NCBI GenBank assembly: GCA_039704465.1
Contig: JASFAU010000007.1
Span: 1,296,899 to 1,360,898 of the forward strand
From: Plasmodiophora brassicae
Taxonomy: Eukaryota; Endomyxa; Phytomyxea; Plasmodiophorida; Plasmodiophoridae
Reading direction: 5' to 3'
DNA: 64,000 nucleotides
Shown: positions 11,023 through 21,604 of the stretch, piece by piece
Numbering within the stretch: position 1 is the first letter of the stretch
Layout of the letters: each line of letters opens with the position of its first letter
Position numbers and translations under genes: made by a program
Notes under the pieces: generated by a model
The model's input: only the letters and a program-made list of their open reading frames with translations
Told to the model about the DNA's origin: nothing
Databases searched by the model: none

Positions 11023-11414
11023 CAGGTTTCGTTGCGTCAACGTCGTAGCGATTTGCACTAATGGGGGTCAGACGGTTCAACACGCGCGGTCTTGGGAACG
11101 TCGCAATTTAGTTGACCCGGGTCACGTGGATCGTTAGTACGTGGATCGTTAGTTCGGGCGCACCCCCAACCCCCAAATAGCGGTCAGCAACGGCTGTTCA
11201 GCGGTAAAATAAACGTACGGCTCTGACGGGCCAACTCCCAGATGGGAATGCACGCCCAGAAACGCGGCGCTGGCAGGTCGGGTGCATCGCGCGCAGGCCA
11301 CCACACGTGCGCTAGGCATGGGCTGCCGTTGGCGGTCGCCGGTCCCGTTGATTCCCTGTGTCGTCATGCGTTGCCTGAAGATCTCGACGAGGGCGATCCG
11401 AACACACGAGCCGC

Positions 11415-11535
11415 CCATGTTCGCACAGGCCCCAGGCAAACCTATATATAGAACGGGCTCGGCCACTTCGGGTAGCTGGCCACCCCATGTTCGCACAGGG
11501 CCCAGGCAAACCTATATATAGATCGCGCTCGGCCA
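11415..11535 (+). promoter_or_regulatory. Tandemly duplicated TATA-containing promoter segment
   Basis: Two near-identical copies offset by 70 bases each contain CATGTTCGCACAGG, CCCAGGCAAACC and CTATATATAGA followed by CTCGGCCA. The TATATATA cores lie at ~11443-11450 and ~11513-11520, the second about 120 bases upstream of ATG 11637. This looks like a duplicated core promoter for the secreted-protein gene. Confidence 0.55.
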
Positions 11536-11636
11536 GCTCTATACATAGGCGCGCGCGTGCGGACTTCGGGTCTGCCCTGCCCGGACGGACTGAGCTGGGA
11601 GTTTGCCGTCATTTGCGTTCCGTCTGGTCCGCTACG

Positions 11637-12248
11637 ATGAGAGTCGCGTTCCTCACCGTCGTCCTGCTGGCAACGTGTGCCTTTCAGCTGGCAGCGTCGA
11701 CAAAGCCTGGCCCTGCTGATAGTATACCCGATCCGGTGAACAACAATACGAAGCCGAATCTGTTGGACAATGTCAAAGCGGTGCGGGGCGCCATCGTGGA
11801 CAAAGTCGCGTACTGCTTGCGCACGAACAAGTACTGCGGGGAATGGATGAAGAACGTCCAGAATGAAACCATCGCAACCGGGGTCGACGTCGCCGGCGTC
11901 GCTGCAGCCCTCGCTGCCGGTGTCCCGCTCTGGAAAACTGCCAAAGCCGTCGCCCGTCGCATGAGCAAGACGCCGCCGCCGCCGCCGTCTCCCGTCCCAG
12001 CACCGGTCGCACCTGTCGAGACGGCGCCGAACGGCGTCGTTGCCAAGTACGGCAAGGCCGTCGCGGGCGCCGTCGCCGCCGGTGTCACCGCCGGCCTCGC
12101 CATCAACGCGTTGACCGGGAGATCATCCGCCGGCGCCAAGGGGTCCGCCACCACCACCACCGCCAAGCACGACGCCCATTCCGGAGCCGCCACCGTCACC
12201 GTTCCTGCCGTCGCCCTCGCCGCCATCCTCCTTGTCGCCCAGTTCTGA
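11637..12248 (+). CDS. Small secreted, possibly GPI-anchored protein of unknown function
   Basis: 203 residues in one exon. A clear signal peptide (MRVAFLTVVLLATCAFQLAA) is followed by a region with two cysteines (YCLRTNKYCGEW) and several N-glycosylation sequons. An Ala/Val-rich hydrophobic stretch follows, then a proline run, a second Ala/Gly-rich hydrophobic stretch, a Ser/Thr/Ala-rich tail and a C-terminal hydrophobic end (AVALAAILLVAQF). The last features resemble a GPI-attachment signal. No family recognised. The duplicated TATA segment lies directly upstream. Confidence 0.65.
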   Translation: MRVAFLTVVLLATCAFQLAASTKPGPADSIPDPVNNNTKPNLLDNVKAVRGAIVDKVAYCLRTNKYCGEWMKNVQNETIATGVDVAGVAAALAAGVPLWKTAKAVARRMSKTPPPPPSPVPAPVAPVETAPNGVVAKYGKAVAGAVAAGVTAGLAINALTGRSSAGAKGSATTTTAKHDAHSGAATVTVPAVALAAILLVAQF

Positions 12249-12654
12249 TCCCCATCATGCCGTTCCTTGTGTATCGCAATGAAAATCGCCCTTCAAAACT
12301 GTGTGTGTGTGTGTACGTCGACGATTGGTGCGCATCGTTCGTCGTCGTCGTCGGCGTTTGTCGTGGCATTCGCTGCATCGACATTTGGTTTCGTTTTTGG
12401 GGTTTTTGGACGCGTCGTCGTCATCGCGTCGTGTCCCGCCAGGCTGCTGACCGCCCCTGAATTTTGAGGGGCGGCGGGCGGGCGGCACGTCACCCCTGTT
12501 TTTGCTGGCGCGCCTGGCTCGCGTCGGGCTTTTTATTTGCAGACGTCGGGGCAGATCGAGCGCGTGCGCGGCGTCCGCGTCGGTTGTTGTTGTTGCCCCC
12601 CCCGAGGTGGTCGACGACGACGACGACGAGTGCGACCGGGCGACTGACCCGCGA
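12249..12654. other. Intergenic region with simple-sequence tracts
   Basis: About 400 bases between two same-strand genes. It contains a (GT)n run near 12300, CGT-repeat stretches and a (CGA)n run near 12612-12630. No gene or RNA seen. Confidence 0.4.
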
Positions 12655-15600
12655 ATGTCGTACGCGGCGTACGCCGGTGGCGATGCGTACGAGGTGCCGC
12701 ATGGCGCGGCGGCGGCGGCCCCGTCCGGCAGATTTCCAGTTCTGAAAGAAGTCGGTGGTGTTGGGGACGATACGCAGCGTGTCTGATTCGCCGGGCAGGT
12801 GTCGACGTCGTCGACGGTGGCCTGGTGCCCGCTGCGATCGCACCCGGCGCTGCTGGCGGCCGGCACCGTCACGGGGACGATCGACGACAGTTTCCAGACG
12901 TCGTCGCGCCTGCAGATCTTCGACGCGTCGCTGGCGGACCCCCACCAGGAGATGCCATTGCTCGGACAGGTTGGACCCCGATGCCTCCCCGCCGTCCTGC
13001 GCGTTGTCGTTCCCGCTGACCGGTCGTCGTGTCGTGCCCCAGGCCAAGGTCAAGGACGTTGATTTCGTTCGGCTCGGCTGGGGCAAGAAGGGGTCGTCCG
13101 ATGGCAGCTACGGGTTGATTGCTGGCGGCATGTCCGATGGGTCCGTCCTGTTCTGGAACGCCCGCGACCTCATTGAGTACGTCCGCCTCTGGTTCGCTGA
13201 TGTCTGCCCCGTTAACGCTGGATCGCGTGTAGAGGCAGCCATCGAGCACCTGTCGTTGCGAAACGGCACGCTGGGCCGGTGGCGGGGCTCGCGTTCCACC
13301 CGACGGAACCGAACCTGATCGCGTCCGGCGCCGAGGCGGAGCTCCTCATCTGGGACCTGAAGAACCCGTCGTCGCCGACCTGCTCGCCGTACGTCCACAA
13401 CAGCACGGACCGATCCGGGTACGTGCCACGCGGCTGCCGCCGTTTGGATACGGGCGGTCGTTAACGTCGTCGGGCCAGCATCGTGGACCTGGCGTGGAAC
13501 ATGAAAGTGCCGCACATCCTGGCGTGCTCGACGTCGGCGGGCGCAACGAATGTCTGGAACCTCAAGGAGAAACGCGCGATCTTCTCGTTCCACGAGGCGT
13601 CGCATCGTCACATATCGGCCACGGCGGTGGCGTGGGACCCGTCCGATGCGCGCCAGCTCGTCGTCGCGTACGCCAGCCCCGTCGCCGAGGTCTGGGACCT
13701 GCGGTATGCCCTGCAGCCGCTCGTCGTCCTGCAGAACGGGCATTCGCGCGGCAGCATCCTCACGGCTGCCTGGTCGCAGCACGATTCCACGATCATTGTC
13801 ACGTCAGGTACTGCCGCTGCTCCGTCCCCGTCGTCCTGCCCCGCGTAGGCTGACCGGCCATCGTGCAACGCAGGCGAAGACGCGCAGACCTGTATGTGGA
13901 ACGCGCGGGACGGCTCTCTGCTGGATTCCGTTAAGGTATGCGTCGTTCGGCGGGGATCGCGCCGTTCGCGACCCTCACTGAGTGCGCGCGCAGGACCCTG
14001 GCACGACGTTCAGCATGCGATGGCACCCGTTCAATCCCGAACTGCTGGCGACGTCGACGTACGAAGGGAAGGTGGCCGTCCGCAGCCTGTCGAATACGGG
14101 GTCCCACGTCCCCGCCTGGAAAGGTTGTACACTGCTGGCCTGGCGAGGCGCCGTCGCTCACCACACCTGTGCGTGCCAGGGCATCCCTGCGGTGCGATCT
14201 TTGGGTTCGGATCGCGCCTGGTCTCGTTCGGCAACGGGCGTTCGCCGGGCGCCGTCCGCATCCACAAGGTGTCCACCGAGCCCGAGTTCGTTCGCGTTGC
14301 CAGCGAGTAGGAGCGCGCGCCCCACCCTTGCGTTCCGACGCGCGCGCGCTGACTGGAATGGGGCAGGTTTCAGGATTCCGTCTCCCGAATGTCGGACCTG
14401 CGCGCGTTGTGTGCGCTCAAGATGGCACAGGTCGGCGACGACCCCGACGAGCGTCCGTGCCATCGTTCGCCAGCGTGCCGTCCGCCCTGTCGCCTAACTG
14501 TCCGTCTGCGTTGTGTCAGAGGCCACCTGGGAGTTCCTGCAGATGTCGTTCGAGCCCGATGCCCGCGCGCGGTACCTGTCCCGGCTCGGGTTTGCCGTGC
14601 CCGAATCGGCGCGATCGCCGGCGTCGTCCGAGAGCGAACCACCACCGCCCAGAGGGTCCCGGCCGGTGCAGCACCCGCGGATCGGTACGTGCCCTCCCGG
14701 GAGACCTGCCTGAGCGTTCGCCCTGACGCCCCATCTGATTGCGCGCGCGCCCCCAGACGAGGTGTCCGACGAGGATTTCTTCACGCAGCTGTCGCGCGAC
14801 GAGAAGAGCCACGAGGCGGATCCCGGTCGTCTCAGCCCGACGAGCAACGGGCCGACGTCGCGGTCGCGATCATCGTCCCCTGTAGGGCCGTTCCTGTGCG
14901 CGCGCCAGGCGTGCCTCTCCGACCCCTAACGTGTGTGTGTGTGTGTGTAGACGGCCGCGCGGGCGCCTCCGGCGGTCGAAGACGACGCCGAGCACATGTC
15001 ACCCGTGGACACGTCGATCAACAACGCGCTGGTCGTCGGCGACCTACCCGGGGCGGCGCGCTTCTGCGCGAAACACGACCGCATGGCCGACGCCCTGCTG
15101 ATCGCGTCGCTGGGCGACCCGGCCCTGCAGGCGGAGATCCACGCGCTCTACATCGCCCAGCACCGCAAGCATTACATCCGGTCCGTTGCCGCCTGCGTCG
15201 CCGGCAAGGACGACATGCGGGCGTACGTGTCGCGGTCCGACCTGGGACGCTGGCGCGAGACGCTGGCGCTGATCCTGACGTACGCGGCGCCCGGCGACTT
15301 TGTCGACATCGTCCGCGTCCTGGTCGACCGCCTCGACCGGGCCGGCCAGGCGAACGCCGCCGTCACCTGCTGCCTGTGCAGCCGCGACCTGGACGGCGCC
15401 GCCGCCCAGTGGCAGAAGCAGCGCCAGCAGCGCCAGGGGCAGGCCCGGTCGCCCGTCGACGCGCTCCAGAGCGCCGTCGAGAAGCTGTTCGTCATGGCCA
15501 GGGTACGCGCGCGCCTGCGCCCGCCCGTGCTGCTCCCGCTGAACACGAGTGTGTGTGTGTAGGCGACTGGTCTGCCGGTCGGCGCGCAGGCGTCCGGCCT

Positions 15601-17482
15601 GTACAGCGAGTACGCCGGCCTGCTGTCGGCGCAGGGCGCCACGTCCGAGGCGCTCGCGTTCCTGCAGCTGACGGGCGGGTCGGCCGGCGAGCTCGCCTAC
15701 CGCATCTACTACAGCGACGTGCCGCCGGCCGGGTTCGCGCCCCCGCCCCAGCCCTTCCCGGTCCGCCCCGTCGCGTCGTCGTCGCACGGCGCCAGAGCCG
15801 CCCCACTCGACTCGGTCAGGACCACCGCGACGTCACCGCTCGTCGCTGCTGTTGCGTCCCCTAACGTTCGTTCGCAGCGGCGCCCGGCGGCCAGCGGGTA
15901 CGCGCGCAAGGCCGTCTCGCCCGGCCCCGCCTACATGAAGCAGCCGCAGCAGGCGGCGGCCGGGTTCGCCGCCCAGGACCGTCGCCCCGTGTCCGTCCCG
16001 CCGCCGTCGTCGTTGTCGCGTGCACCACCGGGCCCGTTCCGCGCGGCCGGCCCCCCGACCCCACATCGTCGCCCAGGGCCACCGCCTCCGCCGGATGCCT
16101 CGTCGTGGCGAGGGCCACCGGCGCCGTCCCCCGGGCGCGGTCTACCACCTGGGCGCGGCGCCCCCGTCCCCGGTCGCCCCATGTCGGCATCGTCGGCGTC
16201 ACCCGCACCGATGGCGTCGCGCCCGGTGCGCCTCACGCCAGGCCCTCGAGGGCCACCGCCGCCGCCCGGAGCTGTCGGCCCGCCCGGTCGCCCGCCGTCC
16301 CGTCCCGGCGGGCGCTCCTCCCCGGTGCCGTCCAGCCCGGCGGCACGACAACCGCCGGGGCCCTGGCCCGGTCGCGGGTCGTCGACGCTGACCCACCCAG
16401 CGACACGTCCACCACCACCACCAACAGCACGTGGGCCACCAGGTCCACCACCATCAGCACGAGGGCCACCGGGTCCACCACCACCACCATCAGCACGAGG
16501 GCCACCGGGCCCACCACCACCATCAGCACGTGGGCCACCGGGTGCACCACGTGGGCCACCGGGTCCGACCCACCCACCAGCAGGACGTGGGCCGCCGGGT
16601 CCACCACCACCAGCAGCAGCAGGACGAGGGCCGCCTCCGGGTCCAACCCACCCAGCGGCACGAGGGCCGCCGCCGTCCTGGACGGGTCGCGGTGCGCCTC
16701 CACCGCCGGCCGCCGCCCGTTCTGGGCGACCAGGTGCCGGTCCACGGGCGCCTGTTGCCGATCACGGGTGGCCGTCTCGTGACGCGCCGCGGTACGCCCC
16801 GCCGGTCGTCGACGAGCACGCGCGCAGCGTCCCGACGACGCCGTTCCGGGGCCCGGCAGCGCCCCCACCGCCACACGCGAGCTTCTCAGGGCCGCCACAC
16901 GCGAGCTTCTCAGGGCCGCCGCCGTCCAGCGCGCGGCGTCCGTTCCCGCTCGCCGCCGACGCGTCGTCGCGGGGGGCGCCGCACCGCCCGGTGAACGGCG
17001 CGTTGTCGTCGCCGGCGCATCGTCCGGCGACGGCATCGCCGCCCAGCAGCAGCAGCTTCTTCAGCGAGCAGGCGCCGGCGCCCGACGTGCACCGTCAGCG
17101 TCCGCCGTCGCCGGTGGTGCCTCGTCGTCCGCCGTCGCCGGTGACGACGGCGGCGGAAGGCGCCGGGGACGACCTCGTCGAGGAGTTGCGGTCGGCGCTG
17201 GACGCGGTCGCGTCCCTGTGCGAGTCGCCGAGCGACCGGGACGTTGTCCAGGCGGCGCAGGCGCGGTTCGACGGCGACCTGTACGACCGGGTGCGGCGCG
17301 GGCAGATGTCGCCCGAGGCGACGCGGGCGCTGGCGCGCCTGGCGCAGGCGCTGGCGGCGCGGAACAAGGCCGGCGTGACGCAGGCGAACATCGCCCTGAT
17401 CACGGACTCGTGGATCGAGGTCAAGGCCCTGCTGCCCAACATCAAGGCCCTGGTCGAGCTGTGCAAGAAGATCTTCCCGTAG
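12655..17482 (+). CDS. SEC31: SEC31, COPII outer-coat subunit
   Basis: The scaffold subunit of the COPII outer coat, which with SEC13 forms cages on ER exit sites. Exon 1 (ATG 12655) ends VLKE and splices from ~12745 to 12799, giving LKE-VSTSSTVAWCP, which aligns with the LKEIDRTAMQAWSP start of animal SEC31. WD40 blades follow (LLAAGTVTGTIDDSF, IASGAEAELLIWDLKNP, SAGATNVWNLKEKRAIFSF, VAEVWDLRYALQPLVVLQNG) in exons interrupted by short introns to ~14310. The alpha-solenoid lies at ~14990-15700 (LVVGDLPGAARFCAKHDRMADALLIA). A long Pro-rich region (15720-17130), typical of SEC31 and expected to contact SEC23/SAR1, precedes the conserved C-terminal helical domain ending in ELCKKIFP. Several acceptors are preceded by CTAAC plus (TG)n. 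Confidence 0.9.
16390..16680 (+). repeat. Minisatellite encoding Pro-rich repeats within SEC31
   Basis: Imperfect tandem units built on GGGCCACCGGGTCCACC with CAC/CCA triplet runs encode repeated ARGPPGPPPP blocks. They lie inside the coding exon, so unit gain or loss in multiples of three would change linker length without breaking the frame. Confidence 0.7.
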
Positions 17483-17564
17483 GACGGCGCCCGCCCGATG
17501 AATACACCCGACCTGCGACGGTCAACTATGTAGGCCGCCTGTATGTACACGAGGGCGCGCGCGT

Positions 17565-18050
17565 TCACTGCGACGCGTTCGGCCGTCTGGCCCGGGCGCA
17601 GCCGACGATGTGGTTGCACTGCGCCATGTACGACGCCCGGGAGCGCAGGTCGACGGCGCAGACGGGGCACTGGTCGTGGCGCAGCAGGACGCCCTGGCCC
17701 AGCGGCGACCCGGGCGGCAACCGGAACGCAGCGGGCAGCGCGACGTCGCCCGCGTCCGGCATCGTCTGTGGTCGTCGTCGATGGGTTCGCGCGCAACCGA
17801 CGACATGGTTCCACCGGCTGGCGAAGGTCGGCCTGCCGCGCAGGTCGACACGACAGACGGGGCACTCGGCAACGGGAAGGATGACGCCGTGCCCCAGGGC
17901 GTTGCCGGCGGGCAACCGGTACAACGGCAGCGGTTCCGGGCCCCTCGTGCTCCTGTCGCGCGCAGCGTCGTCTTCCAGTTGCAGCTGACTGATCAGGTCC
18001 TCAACATGCACCCACTCATGATCGGTCGGGGACGACGACGACAGCGACAT
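17565..18050 (-). CDS. Small protein with two duplicated C2HC zinc-finger-like modules
   Basis: 161 residues in one exon. An acidic N-terminus with a short helix (HVEDLISQLQLED) precedes two copies of a ~45-residue module. Each reads RLPxGxxLGxGVxL, then CPVCxVDLRxR, then WNHVVGCAR or CNHIVGCAR. The Cys-x2-Cys...His-x3-Cys spacing suggests a zinc-binding finger resembling UBZ4/C2HC types, so ubiquitin or nucleic-acid binding is possible but unproven. ATG 18050. It converges on SEC31, with its stop 83 bases beyond that gene's stop. I do not recognise a named family. Confidence 0.6.
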   Translation of the reverse strand: MSLSSSSPTDHEWVHVEDLISQLQLEDDAARDRSTRGPEPLPLYRLPAGNALGHGVILPVAECPVCRVDLRGRPTFASRWNHVVGCARTHRRRPQTMPDAGDVALPAAFRLPPGSPLGQGVLLRHDQCPVCAVDLRSRASYMAQCNHIVGCARARRPNASQ

Positions 18051-18198
18051 GGTGTGCCAGTGACTATTTTAGGGACAGACGCGCGTTCGCAGTTCGCACC
18101 ATTCCCCCTGGCCCAATCTTGTCGGATGAAGACAGTATTCCCACAGGGCGATGTGTCAGGCGGACCGATGGTGGCGGCAGCGACCCCCACGGGACCCA

Positions 18199-19157
18199 TC
18201 AGAGTACAGTGACAATCATGCCCGGGTCCAGCGCAACGATGACCAGTTGCAGGCAGATCTTGGCCACGACCGCAGCGCTGATAATGCAGACGCTCTGCGA
18301 CGATGTGCTGTCAGCGCGGGGGGCGTCCAGCGGACGCGCAGCGCGTGACCAACCTTGAGCAGCGTCGTCTTCAGGAAGACGCGCAGCGCGGTGACATTGC
18401 TGGTCAGGACGAACAGGTTGACGATCGGGCCGTAGTACGCGTTGCTCTCCCAGATCATCATCAGGACGACCAGCAGCTTGCCGAAGCTCGATATGACGAT
18501 CGAGCGCACCAGCTGCCCGTAATCGACACCTGCGTCACAGTCAGACGCCGGTGTCGGCCGGGCGACGGCAGGCACGCGGCGCGCCATGCCTTTCCCGTAG
18601 AGCAGCCTCGTCGCCACCACGATGACGACGATGTAGACGAACAAGTGGGCGGTGGCGATCCTGTTGCGGCGCGACAGGGATTGTCAGGCGATGCGTGGGC
18701 CGCTGGGGGGATGCGAACGCCCGACCAGAACAGCGACGCGTACCGATCGAACGGGGCGACGTCGAACACGACGAGGGCGGGCCGGCGCACGCTGTAGTGC
18801 AGGCGCAGGCGATGCCAGTGCAGGTACACGTCGAAGAACAGGATGCCCGGGACCAGCTTCAGGATCGTGCGATGCAGGAGCGTCGGTTCGACGGTCGGCA
18901 GCTGGTTGAACAGCAGGTGCCGGTACACCTGCGCCTTCTGCAGGATCAGGTCGATGATGACCAGCATGAGCTCAAACTCGACGTACTTGTCCGCCGTCTT
19001 CCGGCACCGGTCCTGCCGGGGCAGACGTCAGCGAACGACGACGCCGGACGACAAGCCCCGGCCGCCCGGCACGCACGCATCGTGTGAGGCGGAACGACCC
19101 GCGCGAGAACTCCTTGTACACGTCGCTGACATCGTGGCCGCACTCGACGCAGATCAT
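18199..19157 (-). CDS. ARV1: ARV1 family ER lipid-homeostasis protein
   Basis: ARV1 is an ER membrane protein involved in sterol trafficking and GPI-anchor synthesis. The 250-residue product begins MICVECGHDVSDVYKEFS, matching the ARV1 homology domain start. The zinc ligands are completed across intron 1 (19013-19076) as LTRC-DRCRK, followed by DKYVEFELMLVIIDLILQK and YRHLLFNQLP, the family's most conserved block. Introns 2 (18661-18743) and 3 (18295-18353) join the transmembrane part. The last exon encodes a final hydrophobic helix ending at the TGA at 18199-18201. All phases agree. ATG 19157 matches the known family start exactly. Confidence 0.9.
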
Positions 19158-19434
19158 CTTCGACGCAGCGACGGGGCGCGTCGCACCGACGGTCGGAATC
19201 CCAAAAGACGCAGCACTCCGCACGCGATCCGGTAAGTCGAACCCGGGACCTCATCGCTGCCACGGCGACGCGGCGCGCTGCTGACCACAAAAAACGCGGC
19301 TCAGACGACGTTGCAGCGCGCACCGTCGGGCTTGTCTCGTGAGGAGAGCGCGCGCACGCGCACCTTGTGGCCATGTATACAACGTCCCCGGCGGACCCGT
19401 CCGCGCGCGCGTCGCGTTCGCGCGCACCGTCGCC

Positions 19435-20917
19435 ATGCCCGCCGACGGATGGTTGCGACGGCCGCTGCTGTACGCGCTGATGGTCGTCTGTGCCGTCGGC
19501 GCCGCCGTCCTGTCGCTCCAGCTGCTCGCCGTCGGGGCGACGCCGCCGCCGATGGTCATCGCTGACGGGGCGGCGTCGACGTCGACGCTTGACGCGGTGC
19601 GGCGCCCCGAGGACATCGGAGTTGGGAACGGCACCAGAACACCGCCGATGGCGTCGTTATCGCCGGACGATGGTCCGGACACGCCGACTGCGACGACGGG
19701 CGGCGACCTGCAGGCTGGCAACGATCCAGGGTCGCCTGCGCCAGTGGAGTTACGCAGCGAGCCGGCGGTTGCCGCTGACGCGGTCGCCGTCATCGCGTAC
19801 GTCCCCGATGGCAGCAAGTTCCTCAGCGAGGTCCACCACATGCTGCACGGCTCCTGGGCGCGTTGCACGGCGCCGCTCCAGCTGGATCCGGATTCGCGGC
19901 CGACGGATCTGGTCCTGTTCTCGCACCGCGACGCCGTCGCGCACCTGCCTGGCGACTGTGTCGTTGTCGACCCGAAAACGTTCACGTCGGGCGTGCAGGT
20001 GTCGACCCGGGAGCGCCGCAGGCATCGCTGCGTCGTTGTCGAGCAGACCCCCAATGGCACCGACTACTGGGGCCAGGCAAGCGCGCCTGCGACGCCGTCG
20101 TGTATACGTCACAACGATTGACGCTCTTCTGCCGCGTCAGGCATCCTACGAGTACATGCGAAGCCTCGTGTATGTTCACGACGAGCGGTATCGGCGGTTG
20201 CTGCTGTCGTACTCGAAGTTGCTGAGGACCGACTTGGACGTGTTCCTGACGCCGTCGTTCTTCACGTGGCGCCCGACGCGGTTCGTCACTGGGCGCGGCG
20301 CCTATTCCACGATGCGGTACACGCAGGACAGGCTGGTCGGCATTGCTGAGAAGCTCGGGTTGCGGCACCGGCGCGCGTTCTGCGTCGGGAGCACCTGGTT
20401 CGGCGACTCGAAGGTACGGCTGGGGAACGGTTGCCATTCCGCGGTGCTCACTGATCGCAGTGCAGACCGTGATCGCGTTGACGAATCTGACGGAGCACGT
20501 GGCGCGGCACTTCCTGGATAAGGAGTTCGGCCCCGGTGAGGAGATCGTCTGGCCAAAGTGGTGGCGAGGCGTCACCAGCATGTACGCCGGGGAGCTCGCC
20601 GTCAACCATCTGCTGGACGACGACGAGCACGATAGCAATCCGTCGCAAATCGATGCGGATAGTACGTCGAAGGATCCCACAGCGGGTGTGTACCACATCC
20701 ACTGCTGGCAAGGTGAGAAGTACACACGTATCCCAAAGCGCACCCCACTAGGCAATGTCCGTCTGAGCCACGGTCGCTAGGCATCACATTCCCGAGGTAT
20801 TTCTCCAAAACCGTGTTCTTCTACGAACAGCGATACACGAAAGAGGCATACCCGCAATCGTCGCTGGATCCCGACGTGATTCGCGATTACTGCATGCTGG
20901 TCGCTCTGTACGGATAG
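19435..20917 (+). CDS. Type II membrane glycosyltransferase-like protein (DUF7164-type)
   Basis: The N-terminus has a short cytosolic tail and one signal anchor (LLYALMVVCAVGAAVLSLQL), then a Ser/Thr/Pro-rich stem. The luminal domain resembles uncharacterised nucleotide-diphospho-sugar-transferase-like proteins annotated DUF7164: VAVIAYVPDGSKF, TDLVLFSHRDA, KLLRTDLDVFLTP (a DxD-type motif), FCVGSTWFGD, MYAGELAVNHLL and YHIHCW. Intron 1 (20077-20140) is a GC-AG intron with an AG|GCAAGC donor. Further introns near 20415-20465 and 20716-20780 keep phase, the last exon beginning ITFPRYFSK. The stop is at 20915-20917. A Golgi location is inferred. Donor and acceptor substrates are unknown. Confidence 0.7.
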
Positions 20918-21396
20918 CGGCTCGATAAAACAGAGCAACGTATTGTTTACCAATGGGGCGTGGGGCAGACGCTTGCCAAAGTATTGGCGATTGCCGTCCG
21001 AAATGCAATCGCCCCGACTATCAACCATCGCCACGCAGTTTTTTCGCGATAGTTGGCACCAACTATCGCGAGCGCGGTGGCTCGGCTGGTTTGACTTGAA
21101 ACCTGTAGCTTCCACGAAATACAGGGACAGGATGCTGCAAATGTTCGTCCAGGTGTGATAGGAGATGCTGGTAGCGTATGCACGATCGCCGGAGCCGGAC
21201 GACACCATCGCGGGTCCAATAGCTGGCAACCGGACCCGCGCTGGTCGCAGGCGGCGTACGGCATTTTTGGCCATCCGGGGCAATCCTCACCAGTCGCGAT
21301 AATTGGACTCACGGCTAACAACCGTCGCAAGAAATTCCATTTTGGATGAAAACGACAATATAGCTGACGGCGTCGGCGGGCAGGCGCAAAAACAGT
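20918..21396. other. Intergenic region, no gene seen
   Basis: About 480 bases between the glycosyltransferase-like gene and the tRNA. An imperfect inverted repeat (CGCGATAGTTGGCACCAACTATCGCG) sits near 21044-21070 and could form a hairpin. No coding signal. Confidence 0.4.
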
Positions 21397-21468
21397 TTTC
21401 GGTACCGGGAATCGAACCCGGGTCTCGGCGGTGAAAGCGCCGTATTCTGACCCCTGAACTATACCGAA
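21397..21468 (-). tRNA. tRNA-Glu (UUC)
   Basis: A complete 72-nt cloverleaf. Acceptor TTCGGTA pairs with TACCGAA. The D arm is GTTC...GAAT. The anticodon stem CGGCG/CGCCG encloses loop CTTTCAC with anticodon TTC. The T arm is CCGGG-TTCGAAT-CCCGG. There is no intron. A TTTTT Pol III terminator lies directly downstream on the reverse strand (~21388-21392). Confidence 0.95.
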
Positions 21469-21604
21469 CTATTAGCACACGGCAGCGGCGTGCCTTGGCA
21501 GTTTCCAAGACGGATAGATAGTCGTTCCAGTCCCATGGTGATCGAACAGTACTCCGTTATCGTTAGTTCCATATACTGGCCGGCGCACGTTTGGCGCTAA
21601 CGAG

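Noticed and set aside
14389..15864. A 491-codon + strand open frame inside SEC31
   Set aside because: Another GC shadow in the wrong phase; it crosses SEC31 introns and has no motif.
16150..16780. Val/His-rich or Arg-rich frames across the SEC31 proline region
   Set aside because: Alternative frames of a coding minisatellite. The Pro-rich frame is continuous with conserved SEC31 ends.
21040..21075. Inverted repeat CGCGATAGTTGG/CCAACTATCGCG as a possible structured RNA
   Set aside because: A perfect short palindrome only, with no wider conserved fold that I can recognise; left as a note.
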